Of a stretch of DNA of 64,000 nt, positions 30,628 to 40,582 are shown piece by piece. The notes beneath the pieces were generated by a model, which saw only the letters and a program-made list of their open reading frames with translations, was not told the DNA's origin and ran no database searches. The position numbers and the translations under genes are program-made. Position 1 is the stretch's first letter. Each line of letters opens with the position of its first letter. This DNA is from Saccharomycopsis crataegensis (taxonomy: Eukaryota > Ascomycota > Saccharomycetes > Ascoideales > Saccharomycopsidaceae): NCBI RefSeq assembly GCF_037102585.1, contig NW_027043831.1, positions 62,001-126,000 on the forward strand. The letters run 5' to 3'.

Positions 30628-30711
30628 CCGCTGTTCTGGATCATCATCATACTCTAAAATTGTTATATAATTATCTATTTATTGTTATAATACATAATAC
30701 AATATATACCT

Positions 30712-32622
30712 CTATTTTGACAAAAATTCTATAATTTCATTTCTCTTGTTGTAAAAATCGTATTTCAATATAATATTCCCATTGTTGGCAAAGTTCACAA
30801 TCTGGAGAATTTCATCTGGCAATTTCTCATCGAAAGCTCGAAGAATCTTCATCAAGTGCTCTCCACTCATCAAGTTAAACTTCGTGGCCTTTAAACTATC
30901 AATAATTTTACCAACTATTGACTTTATTGGGAAAGATTTAACGCCATTGGTGGTATTCAAGTTATAAAGAATCTCAAAAATCATCAACAATTCGCCTGTA
31001 TTCGTCCCATTTCCTTGCGGAGCATCTATCTCGAACAACTTTTTTTTCTGCGCTTCTTTCAATCTGATTCTTTCAATTAATGACAATTTCTTATCATTTA
31101 TCGGTTGTGCCTTCTGCTTGGAAATTTTAGATAATTTCGTTATCTTTGGAGCAGATTCTTTCAAAATACTTAATTTTCTGTTAATACTACTAGCCGCTGG
31201 TTTAAAATCCGATGGAGCTAATGGCAAATCATTATAAACTTGGTTGATCTTCTCGTCAATAGAGTGTAAATCTTCCCGAGAAACAAAAGTATCCACTAAT
31301 TGCAGAAAGATTTCTTTTCTTTTCACGATTTCTTTAGCAAAGTTGGTAACTTGCAATTGTTCTTTAGGTAAACCTATTAACAAATTAGTTTTATCATTAT
31401 TAGAAACAACTTTGAATAGCTCATAGCTCTGGGGATATAAATATTTAATCTTTAAAATGTCCGAAACCGTCACTTCTTTACCTAAAAGTTTGGTCATATT
31501 TGGAAGAAACTGGCTCAAGCTAGGCAAATTTGTATGATCAAGAAAATAGATATAAATTACATTGTCTAAGTTTGAAAAAATTCTGACCAATGCTTTCAAT
31601 TTCTCCTTTAAAGTGTTATCATGGAAATTCGCAAAATCTTTAAATGACTGGGTAAAGATTTGATTGAAAAGTTCATTATTTGTGTCTTTTTGATGATAAA
31701 CGATCTCATCGATGAAAACATCCCCGATTTTCTTGCTCATTTTGAAATTGATCAAATAAGGATCAGCAGTGGTATCAAAACCAACGTAGTTTAGCTCCAT
31801 CAAAGGATCTATTTGTAAAAATAAATTTTGATTTCTTAAGTACCCAAACATATGCTCCTTTCCCGTATTCACATTTGTATTAGCATTATTGAAAAATTTC
31901 TTGTCTTCGAATGCCCCAATTGTTGGATCTTTCAAATAATTGATTTTCCAAACCCTTTGAAGGAAGAATTTGTTGATATCTGGTTTGTTATCCATAAATG
32001 ACGACGATAATTTAATAACATCCGAAATTTTTAAGTCCAAATTCAAAGATTTCAGGAAAACCGTATAATTTGAGCCCTCAACTTTTAAAATATTGTTAAA
32101 AACCATACCCTTTGTAATAATCTCAAATATTTTTCCTACTGATAGAATTAAAGTTGGTTCATCCTGGCTCCCCAATTCGATCGGCTCTTTTTCATACCTG
32201 GTATATAATTTCAAATTGGCACCGGTTGTATGAATCAAAGAGACCAAGTTGCAATTGGTTATTGGGTTGTTGGAAGATATTACATAAGATTGATCCGATA
32301 AACACTGATCGAAAAATCCATAATTCAAGCCAAACGATTTGGAAATAAGGGAGACCATAGAGTCAGATACCGAGTTCAATATCCCTTCAGAGCTTTTTTG
32401 AATTTGTTTTGGGTCTCCATAATTCAATCTATTCACGGTAATCGTCCCAAATTGGGGTTTGGCATTGTTAATTTGTAAGTACGAACTATCAGAGGTGGTG
32501 ATTTGCGAATTGTTGTTTGAAAGCAGTTGCCAGTTTCGAAGGACTAAATATCCATGAGATACCAAACATTGGAGCAAATATTTGGTATCATAGTTATTAA
32601 CATCGATTACTGGAATTGTCAT
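30712..32622 (-). CDS. TAH11: DNA replication licensing factor Cdt1 (Tah11)
   Basis: This 636-residue protein matches budding-yeast Cdt1. The N-terminus TIPVIDVNNYDTKYL corresponds to the VPVIDLN start, part of an inactive oxygenase-like domain unique to fungal Cdt1. Near residues 535-560 SLIERIRLKEAQKKK matches the Mcm-binding NLMDRLRERE segment, followed by a C-terminal winged helix (FEILYNLNT... ILRAFDEKLPDEI). Cdt1 delivers the Mcm2-7 helicase to origins with ORC and Cdc6 in G1. Family members are fast-evolving, so matching of three separated motifs is good evidence. It is divergent from the glutaredoxin gene across 184 bp. Confidence 0.85.
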   Translation of the reverse strand: MTIPVIDVNNYDTKYLLQCLVSHGYLVLRNWQLLSNNNSQITTSDSSYLQINNAKPQFGTITVNRLNYGDPKQIQKSSEGILNSVSDSMVSLISKSFGLNYGFFDQCLSDQSYVISSNNPITNCNLVSLIHTTGANLKLYTRYEKEPIELGSQDEPTLILSVGKIFEIITKGMVFNNILKVEGSNYTVFLKSLNLDLKISDVIKLSSSFMDNKPDINKFFLQRVWKINYLKDPTIGAFEDKKFFNNANTNVNTGKEHMFGYLRNQNLFLQIDPLMELNYVGFDTTADPYLINFKMSKKIGDVFIDEIVYHQKDTNNELFNQIFTQSFKDFANFHDNTLKEKLKALVRIFSNLDNVIYIYFLDHTNLPSLSQFLPNMTKLLGKEVTVSDILKIKYLYPQSYELFKVVSNNDKTNLLIGLPKEQLQVTNFAKEIVKRKEIFLQLVDTFVSREDLHSIDEKINQVYNDLPLAPSDFKPAASSINRKLSILKESAPKITKLSKISKQKAQPINDKKLSLIERIRLKEAQKKKLFEIDAPQGNGTNTGELLMIFEILYNLNTTNGVKSFPIKSIVGKIIDSLKATKFNLMSGEHLMKILRAFDEKLPDEILQIVNFANNGNIILKYDFYNKRNEIIEFLSK

Positions 32623-32806
32623 TTGCCTGATATTTCATTTAAGAGATGATAATAATAAACATTGCGTTAAATCCACCATTTATGGTGATTAGGCAGCACT
32701 GACATTTCCATCGGGGGGAAAAAAAAAAAAAAAAAAATTACTAATAACGTTTCCAAGCGATGAATGATTTATCTTATCGACACCAACTAAATATAGCCAA
32801 CAAACC

Positions 32807-33112
32807 ATGAGTAATATCGTCTCCCAACTCCCAAAAATAGTCAAAGAATCACCAATATTTGTGGCCTCCAAAACTTTTTGCCCATTTTGTCAAGCAACTT
32901 TGAAAACCCTTGATAGTTTGAAAGTCAAGCCGTATGTACTACAATTGAATCAAATGAAGGAGGGCCAGGAAATTCAAGATGCATTGGCCAAAATGACCGG
33001 GCAAGGTACTGTGCCAAATATCTTCATTGGTGGAAAGCATATCGGTGGTAACTCAGACTTACAAAAATTGAAAAAAAATGGCAAGCTTACTGAACTTTTA
33101 AGTAAATTTTGA
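32807..33112 (+). CDS. GRX2: Dithiol glutaredoxin (Grx1/Grx2 type)
   Basis: This 101-residue protein carries the active site CPFC at residues 25-28, the cis-proline TVPN and the glutathione-binding GGNSDLQ. It reduces protein disulfides and glutathione mixed disulfides using GSH. The length fits a cytosolic form without a presequence. The Phe in CPFC replaces the Tyr of the usual yeast CPYC; both occur in the family. The symbol follows the S. cerevisiae pair and the choice between GRX1 and GRX2 is arbitrary. It converges on SKI6. Confidence 0.93.
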   Translation: MSNIVSQLPKIVKESPIFVASKTFCPFCQATLKTLDSLKVKPYVLQLNQMKEGQEIQDALAKMTGQGTVPNIFIGGKHIGGNSDLQKLKKNGKLTELLSKF

Positions 33113-33216
33113 TACAACAATCAAGAATATTTCATCATCATCGCAAATTAGGATATATTCAACAAATATAATGTAGAATTGAATCCTTTTTCTTTAATAA
33201 ACAAAGTCTAGATATA

Positions 33217-33954
33217 TCAACTGGCAGCTGTAGATATCAAGAGTTTCCCGTGCTTTCTTAATTCTTCATCCATTAGATCCTTAATTCTCTGGGCCCCGGA
33301 AATCCCTATACCCAACAAAGTTTCCAATTTATCAAATGGGATTTTTTCTTCCAATAACATCATCGCAAGTTTTTCACTTTTACCGACTATTCCTAATGTC
33401 AAAAAACTCATATCTCCTTCCTCTAAATGATTTAGGTCCAAAATTGGAATGCTATTATTGTAAAGCCCAACATTAATAGAGCTGACAAAATCGTACATCG
33501 CGATCCCAGCATCGATCAATGCCAAGGTTACCGAGTTGGCAACCGCTGATAAAATCCCTCCGTCTTGTGATAATACATAACAGTCCACTATTATTTGAGT
33601 TCTTGGATACAATTTGGTTATTACTGTCTCGCTGAATGTTTTTTCTAATATCGTCATCATTTCTTTGATTCTTCGATCAGATTTAGGTCTCTTTCTTCGT
33701 TCCACTGGAGAGAAACTGGCAATATTAAGATTCACTGTGATTGAAGCATTATTATTATTTGAATTGGCTTTGGATTTTGGTTCTAATGGTCCATTTACTT
33801 TGCACATCACTTTTGTATTCCCTTGTTGGACATATGATGAACCGTCCGATGAGGTTTGGTGAGTGTTGACTTTACAAGTGAATGATTTCAACTCATTCCA
33901 GCGTCTACCATCTAAACGAAGGCCTTCAGGCGAGTATAATTCTTTGTTGGACAT
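33217..33954 (-). CDS. SKI6: Exosome core subunit Ski6/Rrp41
   Basis: This 245-residue RNase PH-like subunit begins with the diagnostic YSPEGLRLDGRRWNEL and ends RIKDLMDEELRKHGK. Between them lie DGSSYVQQGNTKVMC, YPRTQIIVDCYVLSQDGG and ALIDAGIAMYDFVSSINVGL, all in the same order as S. cerevisiae Ski6. It is one of six PH-fold subunits that form the catalytically inactive ring of the RNA exosome, in nucleus and cytoplasm. The length equals the family norm (246 in S. cerevisiae). A short Asn-rich insert (KANSNNNNAS) is present in a surface loop. Confidence 0.95.
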   Translation of the reverse strand: MSNKELYSPEGLRLDGRRWNELKSFTCKVNTHQTSSDGSSYVQQGNTKVMCKVNGPLEPKSKANSNNNNASITVNLNIASFSPVERRKRPKSDRRIKEMMTILEKTFSETVITKLYPRTQIIVDCYVLSQDGGILSAVANSVTLALIDAGIAMYDFVSSINVGLYNNSIPILDLNHLEEGDMSFLTLGIVGKSEKLAMMLLEEKIPFDKLETLLGIGISGAQRIKDLMDEELRKHGKLLISTAAS

Positions 33955-34750
33955 AGTTGGGCTCCTAGAGATGGTAATAGATTATATTATAATAGGATTC
34001 TCACAGTCAAAAAGAATAAAAAAAAATTGCGAGAAAAAAAAAAAAAAAAATTGTATGCTTTGCAGGTGCTGCTTAACCAAATAAGCATTTCACTAGCTTA
34101 CGGCCTTTTAGTCCGTTTTAAAAAGGTTCTTGCTACTTTATTTCACATAAAAATCTCCCATAATTAACCTCCCTAGATTGTGAAAAATCCCGGCTTTCTT
34201 ATGTACACTATTATAACCTTGGTATGAATGTGCTAAATGCATTTAACAACCCTTTAAGAAATACTGCAAGTCTTCGCTTCTAATTCTCACTCATTTGATT
34301 GAGTAAAATTTGTATAGAGCTAAAAATCTAGTGTTTTATTGTAAGTCTTTTGTCTTTCAGTTTTGAAACATGTTATGTTTGAAATGAATAATCTGGAAAT
34401 AGGGATATCGAGCCCTTTCATACTAGAATATATCAAACAGACAATAAACAAACTCAAGTTGATATACAAAGCAATAAAGAAAGATGTATGAGCAAAAACG
34501 GAACAAATATATGGCAAGTGAAATTATAAGAAGATTTGAAGAAGATTTGATTGATAATATTGTTTCCCTGCTTTTGAATATCTCATATCAAATATGAATC
34601 GCGGTTGTTTTTTTATTCTACAATATCATTACAAGAACTTGCGCTTAAAAAAGAAACGTTAGATTGTTCCCAATACAAACTAAAAAACGGTAGTAGCGTA
34701 ATAGTAATAAGCCTCAGGCCATTTATCGATAAATTAATAATATTTCATGA
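33955..34750. other. Intergenic region between SKI6 and the LTR remnants
   Basis: About 800 bp of AT-rich DNA with an A17 run at 34034-34050. No gene, tRNA or clear repeat is seen. The small frames present are short and have no family features. Confidence 0.45.
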
Positions 34751-35010
34751 TGTTGGAATTTTATATGAATGAATGAATGAATCATAAATTAACAGGTCTC
34801 AGAAATTTAATATACCAATCCGTTGGGTCTTATAATATGTTATTTGTCATACTTATATGCATAATTGTTGTTAACTGTTATATTACGATGCGACTAGACT
34901 AGATATAGTTAGTCACGGGTAAGGATCGACTTAGTAGTTACTCTCTGAAGAACCAGAAATCATATATATTGAAAACTTTTCATAGTCGACGACTATAATT
35001 ACACACGAAT
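34751..35010 (+). mobile_element. Copia-type LTR-like remnant
   Basis: The segment starts TGTTGGAATT, like the ends of yeast Ty1/copia LTRs, contains a GAATGAATGAAT run and ends about 5 nt before a GGTTATGAGC primer-site-like sequence. It is probably a diverged LTR in tandem with the next one. No coding part remains beside it. It is a fossil, apparently older than the neighbouring repeat. Boundaries are approximate. Confidence 0.45.
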
Positions 35011-35020
35011 GGTTATGAGC
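35011..35020 (+). other. Half-tRNA primer-binding-site-like sequence
   Basis: GGTTATGAGC is complementary to the anticodon stem-loop of initiator tRNA-Met (GCTCATAACC), the primer site used by copia, Ty5 and many Candida copia elements that prime from a cleaved half tRNA. The same 10 bases recur at 35207-35216. Confidence 0.45.
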
Positions 35021-35049
35021 TTGTGGTTATGAATGAATGAATATGAATT

Positions 35050-35204
35050 GAATGAATGAATGAATGAATTGTATATTAACGAGTAACAGAGGTTCTAAAT
35101 AACATGCAAGCCGGGCATTTCATGCCGGTCTTACTAATAGATAAGTAAAATACTATAACTTTCTCACAACCTCACATTCCTTGCTTTAAGAATTAATCAC
35201 ATCA
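35050..35204 (+). mobile_element. Copia-type LTR (second, younger copy)
   Basis: The unit runs from a TGAATGAAT repeat to ATCACATCA, so it has TG...CA ends. About 140 bp are shared with a copy at 48094-48251, with only four differences that I count, so dispersal is recent relative to the rest of the relics. A short inverted repeat lies inside (CCGGGCAT ... ATGCCGG). It is followed after two bases by a GGTTATGAGC primer-like site and 67 bp later by a tRNA gene, as expected for Pol III-targeted integration. The element is broken, since no coding part remains. Confidence 0.6.
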
Positions 35205-35206
35205 CC

Positions 35207-35216
35207 GGTTATGAGC
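35207..35216 (+). other. Half-tRNA primer-binding-site-like sequence
   Basis: GGTTATGAGC lies two bases after the LTR end, the expected position of a primer-binding site. It matches the initiator tRNA-Met half-molecule primer of copia-type elements. It also forms the left arm of an imperfect inverted repeat with CTATAACC at 35231-35238. Confidence 0.5.
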
Positions 35217-35271
35217 ACGCGTCTCATTGCCTATAACCAATAACTTAAACCATACTACATAACACTCATCC

Positions 35272-35356
35272 GCCCCTATGGCGCAGTTGGTGGTCGCGTT
35301 ACACTCATATATGTATTGCAATGTAAAGGTCCCGAGTTCGAGCCTCGGTGGGGGCA
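35272..35356 (+). tRNA. tRNA-Met (elongator, CAT) with 11-nt intron
   Basis: The cloverleaf is complete: acceptor GCCCCTA/TGGGGGC, a short D stem, anticodon stem TTACA/TGTAA, T stem CCGAG/CTCGG with loop TTCGAGC, and discriminator A. The loop reads CTCATA-A once 11 nt (35310-35320, TATGTATTGCA) are removed, giving anticodon CAT at 35306-35308. Elongator identity follows from G1-C72 and the TTC T-loop. The intron sits at the canonical 37/38 position. A run of seven T at 35368-35374 is a Pol III terminator. CCA is not encoded. Confidence 0.92.
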
Positions 35357-35972
35357 TTGAGTTGATGTTTTTTTGGAAACTCAAATATTAATTTTTGTTA
35401 TTCATCATATCCTTATTAAATTTGATCACATCTATCCAAAGCGAATTTCATAAAGACCACATTTGAGTGCACAAACACTTTTTGCCTACTGTTTTCAAAC
35501 TTATCAGTATACATTTTCTAGTCAAGACCTTACTTTGATTTAGTACTCAAAAATGTAATACTTATCGCGTAGATATTCAAGCTACATTAGTATCACAAAT
35601 ATAATAATATCTTACCACAAAATCTGAAAAATGTGGTTTCCAAACTATCGATTCTGGCAGTATCGTCATAATCAAGAAGAAGGACAATACGCGATGTGCC
35701 GACCTGCTGGTAGGTGTCTAAGAAAAAAGAAAAAATTGGGGCCTCCCGCCCGGGTAAGAATGTTTATTATGCGAAATGTATGAACGGTAATCATCAGATA
35801 AACAAAAAACTGGCATTATTGTTATTATATATTATAATTAACATATAGAATCTTCAATATTGTTACAAGATCATCAATCGTTACGCTGTTGATATTGTTA
35901 ATTTTTCTTTTCGATTACGAAAATCACAGCACAGCATAATTCCAGTACATCAAAATTCCCCCTCCATGCCAA
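35357..35972. other. Intergenic region and SAS3 leader
   Basis: This 616-bp stretch holds the tRNA terminator and SAS3 upstream DNA, including a GC-rich spot CCTCCCGCCCGGG near 35743-35755. I see no additional gene. Confidence 0.5.
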
Positions 35973-35986
35973 ATGATAACCAGTGA
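35966..35986 (+). promoter_or_regulatory. Short upstream ORF overlapping the SAS3 start
   Basis: An ATG at 35966, 7 nt before the SAS3 ATG, encodes six residues (MPNDNQ) and stops inside SAS3 in another frame. It is a candidate attenuating uORF. Confidence 0.4.
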
Positions 35987-38900
35987 TCCAAAAAGTCAAC
36001 AACAGTTGACTACTCCATCCAACATTGACGAAATAAAAAAACAAAAGAAACTTAAAAGTTTACTTAAGAAGCTACAAATACCCGATAACAAGACTTACGA
36101 AGTGATCACCGAGAAAATAATAACAACCGCTTCATCCACAGATCCCTCTTCCGATTCTAATAAGCTCCGTCAGCTTAGAAATCGTGATCAGATCCAACTA
36201 TCGGCTATATCTGACCCTCTACTAGGGGATGATAGAAATGGCAAAGCAAAGATAAAACTAAAAGATACCAACAACAAAATTTCATTCAAATCAAATACTT
36301 TGGAAATATCCTCAAATTTGGAAAACCTTATCGTGAAAATAAATTTGAAAAAGATTGTTGGCGATAACTCCATATTTAATACCAGTATCCTAAACGATAT
36401 AAAGCTATTAGATGATAATAATAAAGATGAATACGATGAGTATGAAGATGATGATAGTTTTGATGTTACAGAATTGCCATACCGTGGAGCCCTTGATATC
36501 GACGACGCTAGCACCTTGAAAACTCAGCCGAATTCCCTTGATAGAAAAGCATTCGAGAATTCAATGAAAAGAACCCAAAATTTAAGAATCAAAAACAGTG
36601 ATGGAACCTTAATAAAGCCTTGGGATCAAGATTCATCCATTTATAAAAAAATTGATTGCATTCATTTTGGTGGTTTTGAAATTGATACCTGGTATGCTGC
36701 TCCATATCCAGAGGAATATAATAAACATAAAGTACTTCATATTTGTGAATATTGCCTCAGGTACTTCTCATCATCATTTGTTATGAAGCGCCATTCTTTA
36801 AAATGCCCGTTAAACCATCCTCCCGGAAATGAGATTTATAGGGACGTGAATAATCGACTCGCGGTATTTGAGGTTGATGGGAGAAAAAATGTATTATATT
36901 GTCAGAATTTATGCTTATTGTCCAAGCTATTTTTGAATTCCAAGACTCTTTATTTCGATGTTCAACCGTTTGTGTTTTATATTTTGACAGAAATTGACTC
37001 ACAAAATAATTATCATTTTGTGGGCTATTTCTCCAAAGAGAAATTGTCATCTACAAATTACAACTTGTCGTGCATTTTGACATTACCAATTTATCAACGG
37101 AATGGATATGGAAATTTTCTAATTGACTTCAGTTATTTATTATCAAGAATGGAATTTAGAGTTGGGACTCCAGAAAAACCTCTATCAAATTTCGGCCTTT
37201 TATCGTACCGAAGTTATTGGAAAACAGCATTAGCTTATAGAATAAAACAAATTATGATTGATAGCGAAATCTTCACCAAAACATATCAAATATTAAAGGA
37301 AAATAAACAAATTACGGAAAATAACTTTAAAGTTTTGGAAAATTATAAATATCAAAATCCCCTATTAAAACTAACCATCCAAGATCTCTCAAATACCTCA
37401 GGTATGACTCCATCGGATGTGATTTATACTTTAGAAAACTTGAACGGATTAATGAAAGATCCAATAACTGGAAAATATGCCATCAAAATCAATATCTCAA
37501 AAATCAATGGAGTGATCAATAAATATGAACAGAAAGGATATGTCCGCGTTGATCCTGATTTATTATTATGGAAGCCATTAATTTATGGACCTTCTGGTGG
37601 CATTTCTGCCAAGAGAACAGATATCGATATTACCAATGAGCCCACAAAACCAGATGGGGATAGAGTATCAAATAATGATAATCCAAATTTAATTTCATTT
37701 CTTGTTAACTTCATGAAGGACGATATTGAGGATATTCGAAATTTGACGAAGCAAACTCTTGATGAAATTGTGAATCGAATAAGGATTTTAACTCACGTGG
37801 ACTTTGAAAAGAAGAATATGATTATAGATGAAGAGGACGAAAAATTATTAAAATTGGACATCAAGGCTTTGATAGAGAAACATCAGAAATTATTAGCTTC
37901 CGACGAGGATAAGGAGGGGCTACTCAAAGCTCTAGAAAATGAGCAAGAAATTCCAATAATGAGATTAATAATGTGTACCAATGTGTATAATGCCAATGGC
38001 GATTCATTAATGATGAACAATAAAATCAATCAAGATGGCTCTTTTAACGAAAAGAAGAAGAAAATAGTTATTGACGATGATGATGAGGAGGAAGAGGAAA
38101 AAGAGGAAGAAAAAGAAGAGGAAGAGGAAGAGGAAGAAGAAGAGGAAGAGAATAAAGAACAAATAAATGGTAACCGAGTAGCTATCGAAAATCGTAATCG
38201 GTATGAGCCAAGTGGAGATGAAAATGAAGATCTGATAGAAGAAAAGAATAAAGATGTTAACGAAACGAAAAGTAGAGATGATGATGCTAAGAATGGAAAC
38301 GCATCTGTTTTTGGAATACAAGAGGTGGAGAACAGAGGCGAGTCAATTGGGCTGGATGTAGGATATGAAGATGAATTTGCTAGAGATGCGGCAAGCCAGC
38401 TAACACAAAACAAGCCTCAGTATGAAGCAATTGATGGAAATGACCAAGTTGATACAGAAAATGGATCCACTTATCTTGATTATTATGACGAAACTTCCGA
38501 ATTAAGTCCTTTATCCCTATCTGAGCGGTCCGCGTCACCTTTTGAAGAAGATAAAAGTATATCGAAAAGTAAAGGGAGTATTCAAGAAGAAGGCCTCTCA
38601 AAATCATATGCGGAAAAAGATGTAGCAGGGAGGATGAGAAGCTTTAGGGGAAGAAATGAAGATCTAAGGGTTAGAGAAAAAGGAAAATTCAGACCCAGTT
38701 TTGCGAATGGCCAAGACGTGAATGGCGGGATCCCGAGTTCTAAAGAAAGCACCAAGAATCATCAAAGAACATCTAGCAGGAGAAACAGAGGTAAAAATAT
38801 TAATATGGATGTTGAAGAAGAGACTATTTCCAGGAATTTGAAGCGAAAAATTGGAAGTACCATTGGAGAGTCTGAGAGACATTCCAGCAGTAAAAATCAA

Positions 38901-39023
38901 GAATCAGAAGTAATCAATGGAAAAAATAATGGTAATATGGCAGAAACTGCCGATACTCCTCCTGTAAAAAGAGGCAGGGGCAGACCCAAGGGAAGTTTCA
39001 AGAAGAAGAAACTACACAAATAG
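35973..39023 (+). CDS. SAS3: MYST-family histone acetyltransferase, Sas3-like (NuA3)
   Basis: This 1016-residue protein has a MYST domain near residues 220-480. It shows the C2HC zinc finger CEYCLRYF...MKRHSLKC (about 257-279), the catalytic cysteine segment NYNLSCILTLPIYQ, acetyl-CoA loop QRNGYGNFLID (about 374) and the catalytic-glutamate region VGTPEKPLSNFG. A C-terminal poly-Glu tract (near 703-725) and a final AT-hook-like RGRGRPKGSFKKKK fit Sas3, the catalytic subunit of NuA3 that acetylates histone H3 at Lys14. It is longer than the S. cerevisiae protein (831), mostly in the disordered C-terminus. Esa1 and Sas2 are less likely because of the size and acidic tail. Confidence 0.88.
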   Translation: MITSDPKSQQQLTTPSNIDEIKKQKKLKSLLKKLQIPDNKTYEVITEKIITTASSTDPSSDSNKLRQLRNRDQIQLSAISDPLLGDDRNGKAKIKLKDTNNKISFKSNTLEISSNLENLIVKINLKKIVGDNSIFNTSILNDIKLLDDNNKDEYDEYEDDDSFDVTELPYRGALDIDDASTLKTQPNSLDRKAFENSMKRTQNLRIKNSDGTLIKPWDQDSSIYKKIDCIHFGGFEIDTWYAAPYPEEYNKHKVLHICEYCLRYFSSSFVMKRHSLKCPLNHPPGNEIYRDVNNRLAVFEVDGRKNVLYCQNLCLLSKLFLNSKTLYFDVQPFVFYILTEIDSQNNYHFVGYFSKEKLSSTNYNLSCILTLPIYQRNGYGNFLIDFSYLLSRMEFRVGTPEKPLSNFGLLSYRSYWKTALAYRIKQIMIDSEIFTKTYQILKENKQITENNFKVLENYKYQNPLLKLTIQDLSNTSGMTPSDVIYTLENLNGLMKDPITGKYAIKINISKINGVINKYEQKGYVRVDPDLLLWKPLIYGPSGGISAKRTDIDITNEPTKPDGDRVSNNDNPNLISFLVNFMKDDIEDIRNLTKQTLDEIVNRIRILTHVDFEKKNMIIDEEDEKLLKLDIKALIEKHQKLLASDEDKEGLLKALENEQEIPIMRLIMCTNVYNANGDSLMMNNKINQDGSFNEKKKKIVIDDDDEEEEEKEEEKEEEEEEEEEEEENKEQINGNRVAIENRNRYEPSGDENEDLIEEKNKDVNETKSRDDDAKNGNASVFGIQEVENRGESIGLDVGYEDEFARDAASQLTQNKPQYEAIDGNDQVDTENGSTYLDYYDETSELSPLSLSERSASPFEEDKSISKSKGSIQEEGLSKSYAEKDVAGRMRSFRGRNEDLRVREKGKFRPSFANGQDVNGGIPSSKESTKNHQRTSSRRNRGKNINMDVEEETISRNLKRKIGSTIGESERHSSSKNQESEVINGKNNGNMAETADTPPVKRGRGRPKGSFKKKKLHK

Positions 39024-39307
39024 GGAAAATAAAGAGACGAATGGGATATGATTAATGCGGTAACGATTTTGTAATATACTTTTTTTTTTTGTTTTTTGTG
39101 TCTTTGTAGGCTACAGATGATAAAGCCTATTGGTCTGAAAATAATAAGATGAATCTAAAATAAATCTAAATAATAATAAAAATCTAAAAATACAAATGAG
39201 AAAACTTCCAACCATAATTTTGAAATTACGGGGAGATTTTTTTTGGAAAAAAAGAATAAAACAAAAATTGTGGGCTAGAGCCCCAACAAAAAAAAAGTCA
39301 AATAAAT

Positions 39308-40453
39308 CTAATAGAAAACAAAGTTGGCGGTACCACTGGTGACACTAACAGTACAACCGTCAGTTCCATCACCGTTATAAACACCATTAGCGTAAACACA
39401 ATCTCCCACAACACTGGCACCATCAGCAGCTTCAATTTTCAAAGAGTAAGATGGCGGAGTCTTGTTGTTTGGGTTTGGAATAATACTCAAGTAAGTGACA
39501 CTATCGGTCATACCAGCGCCGGCAACGACTGGTGCCCAGTTACCAATACCACTTCCATCGGTACCCCAAATACACCCATCTTCAACATCGACACCAGCAT
39601 CATTAATGTAATATTGAGAGGATGTACCTTTGCTTTCCCATTTGAAGTAAGTACCAGAGTTAACAACGGACATTGGTTTGGTGGAGCCCGCAGTCAATCT
39701 AGTTGGGACAACCATGTTTTCGGAACCTGGATAGTCTGTTCTACACAAAGAGACAACCTTATCGATTTGAGAAACAGCATTAGCAGTTTGTTCACCCCAT
39801 TCACACAAGTAGTCATTGTCGGTGTTGGTTCTGTACAACTTCCCATCCGTGCAAATCAAACCACCACGGGTTTCACCATCACTTGGTTGAGAGGATGGCC
39901 ATTGGGTCTTGGACATACCGGCTTGACAAGCATAAGAACAATAGTAACCACTTTGACAGGAAGTTTGAGTGTTACCGTCTTCGTTCATAATGGAAGCCCA
40001 ACCACTGAGTCCAACCCAATCAAGGGAAATTACACCGTTACCAGTCGGGACACCAGCAGAACAATCAAGGACACCATCTTCGAATTTAACATTTGGGTTA
40101 GAGAACGAAGATAAATCACCATCGATACTTGAAGAAGAGGAGGAGGAAGAAGAAGAAGAAGAAGAAGAAGAAGAAGAGGAAGCAGAGACAGAAGAATATG
40201 AAGCAGAGGACGAAGAAGAAATTGTGGTGGAAGCAGAAGGGACAGTGGTTGATTTTTCAGAATTACTAGTATACATAACATCAACATAGGTGGTCAAAGT
40301 GGTAAGGGTTGTTGCAATAGCACGTTTATGATTATGTCTAGCTTCGTGCACTTCATTGCTTGTGGAACGTTTATGATATTGGATATCTTTGGAGTGAGAA
40401 ATTCCAAAATTAGATAATTGTAGAAGTAAATTAAAATATAATGAAGATTTCAT
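39308..40453 (-). CDS. SUN-family secreted cell-wall glycosidase-like protein
   Basis: This 381-residue protein starts with a short signal-like N-terminus ([19 protein letters not shown]) and has dibasic Kex2-type sites (HKRSTS, HKRAIA). A poly-Ser stretch encoded by a repeated Ser triplet follows (near residues 90-108). The C-terminal SUN (GH132) domain has the cysteine pattern and motifs of Sim1/Sun4/Uth1/Nca3: [52 protein letters not shown]. These proteins act in the wall and septum during cell separation and bind or cleave beta-1,3-glucan. Which of the S. cerevisiae paralogues it matches best cannot be told. Confidence 0.88.
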   Translation of the reverse strand: MKSSLYFNLLLQLSNFGISHSKDIQYHKRSTSNEVHEARHNHKRAIATTLTTLTTYVDVMYTSNSEKSTTVPSASTTISSSSSASYSSVSASSSSSSSSSSSSSSSSSSIDGDLSSFSNPNVKFEDGVLDCSAGVPTGNGVISLDWVGLSGWASIMNEDGNTQTSCQSGYYCSYACQAGMSKTQWPSSQPSDGETRGGLICTDGKLYRTNTDNDYLCEWGEQTANAVSQIDKVVSLCRTDYPGSENMVVPTRLTAGSTKPMSVVNSGTYFKWESKGTSSQYYINDAGVDVEDGCIWGTDGSGIGNWAPVVAGAGMTDSVTYLSIIPNPNNKTPPSYSLKIEAADGASVVGDCVYANGVYNGDGTDGCTVSVTSGTANFVFY

Positions 40454-40558
40454 GTTTTGTCGTTCTTCTTTTTTTTTTTTTTTTTTGTGAAGGCAATAGA
40501 TCTAAGGGTTTAGGGTATTTTTCGATGGAGTTCAGAAATTAACGAAAGTTAAATACTT

Positions 40559-40582
40559 GAGAGAGAGAGAGAGAGAGAGAGA
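40559..40582. repeat. (GA)12 dinucleotide microsatellite
   Basis: Twelve perfect GA units lie about 105 bp upstream of the SUN-family gene, in its promoter. It could act as a GAGA-like open-chromatin tract, though this is not shown. Confidence 0.9.

Noticed and set aside
35202-35384. 60-codon minus-strand frame over tRNA-Met
   Set aside because: It is the antisense of a well-folded tRNA gene.
38007-38413. Frames antisense to SAS3 with poly-Ser or poly-Phe
   Set aside because: They mirror the poly-Glu tract of SAS3 and have no other features.
39614-40289. Long frames antisense to the SUN-family gene
   Set aside because: They arise from the repetitive Ser codons (giving poly-Glu or poly-Leu) and the strong codon pattern of the sense gene.
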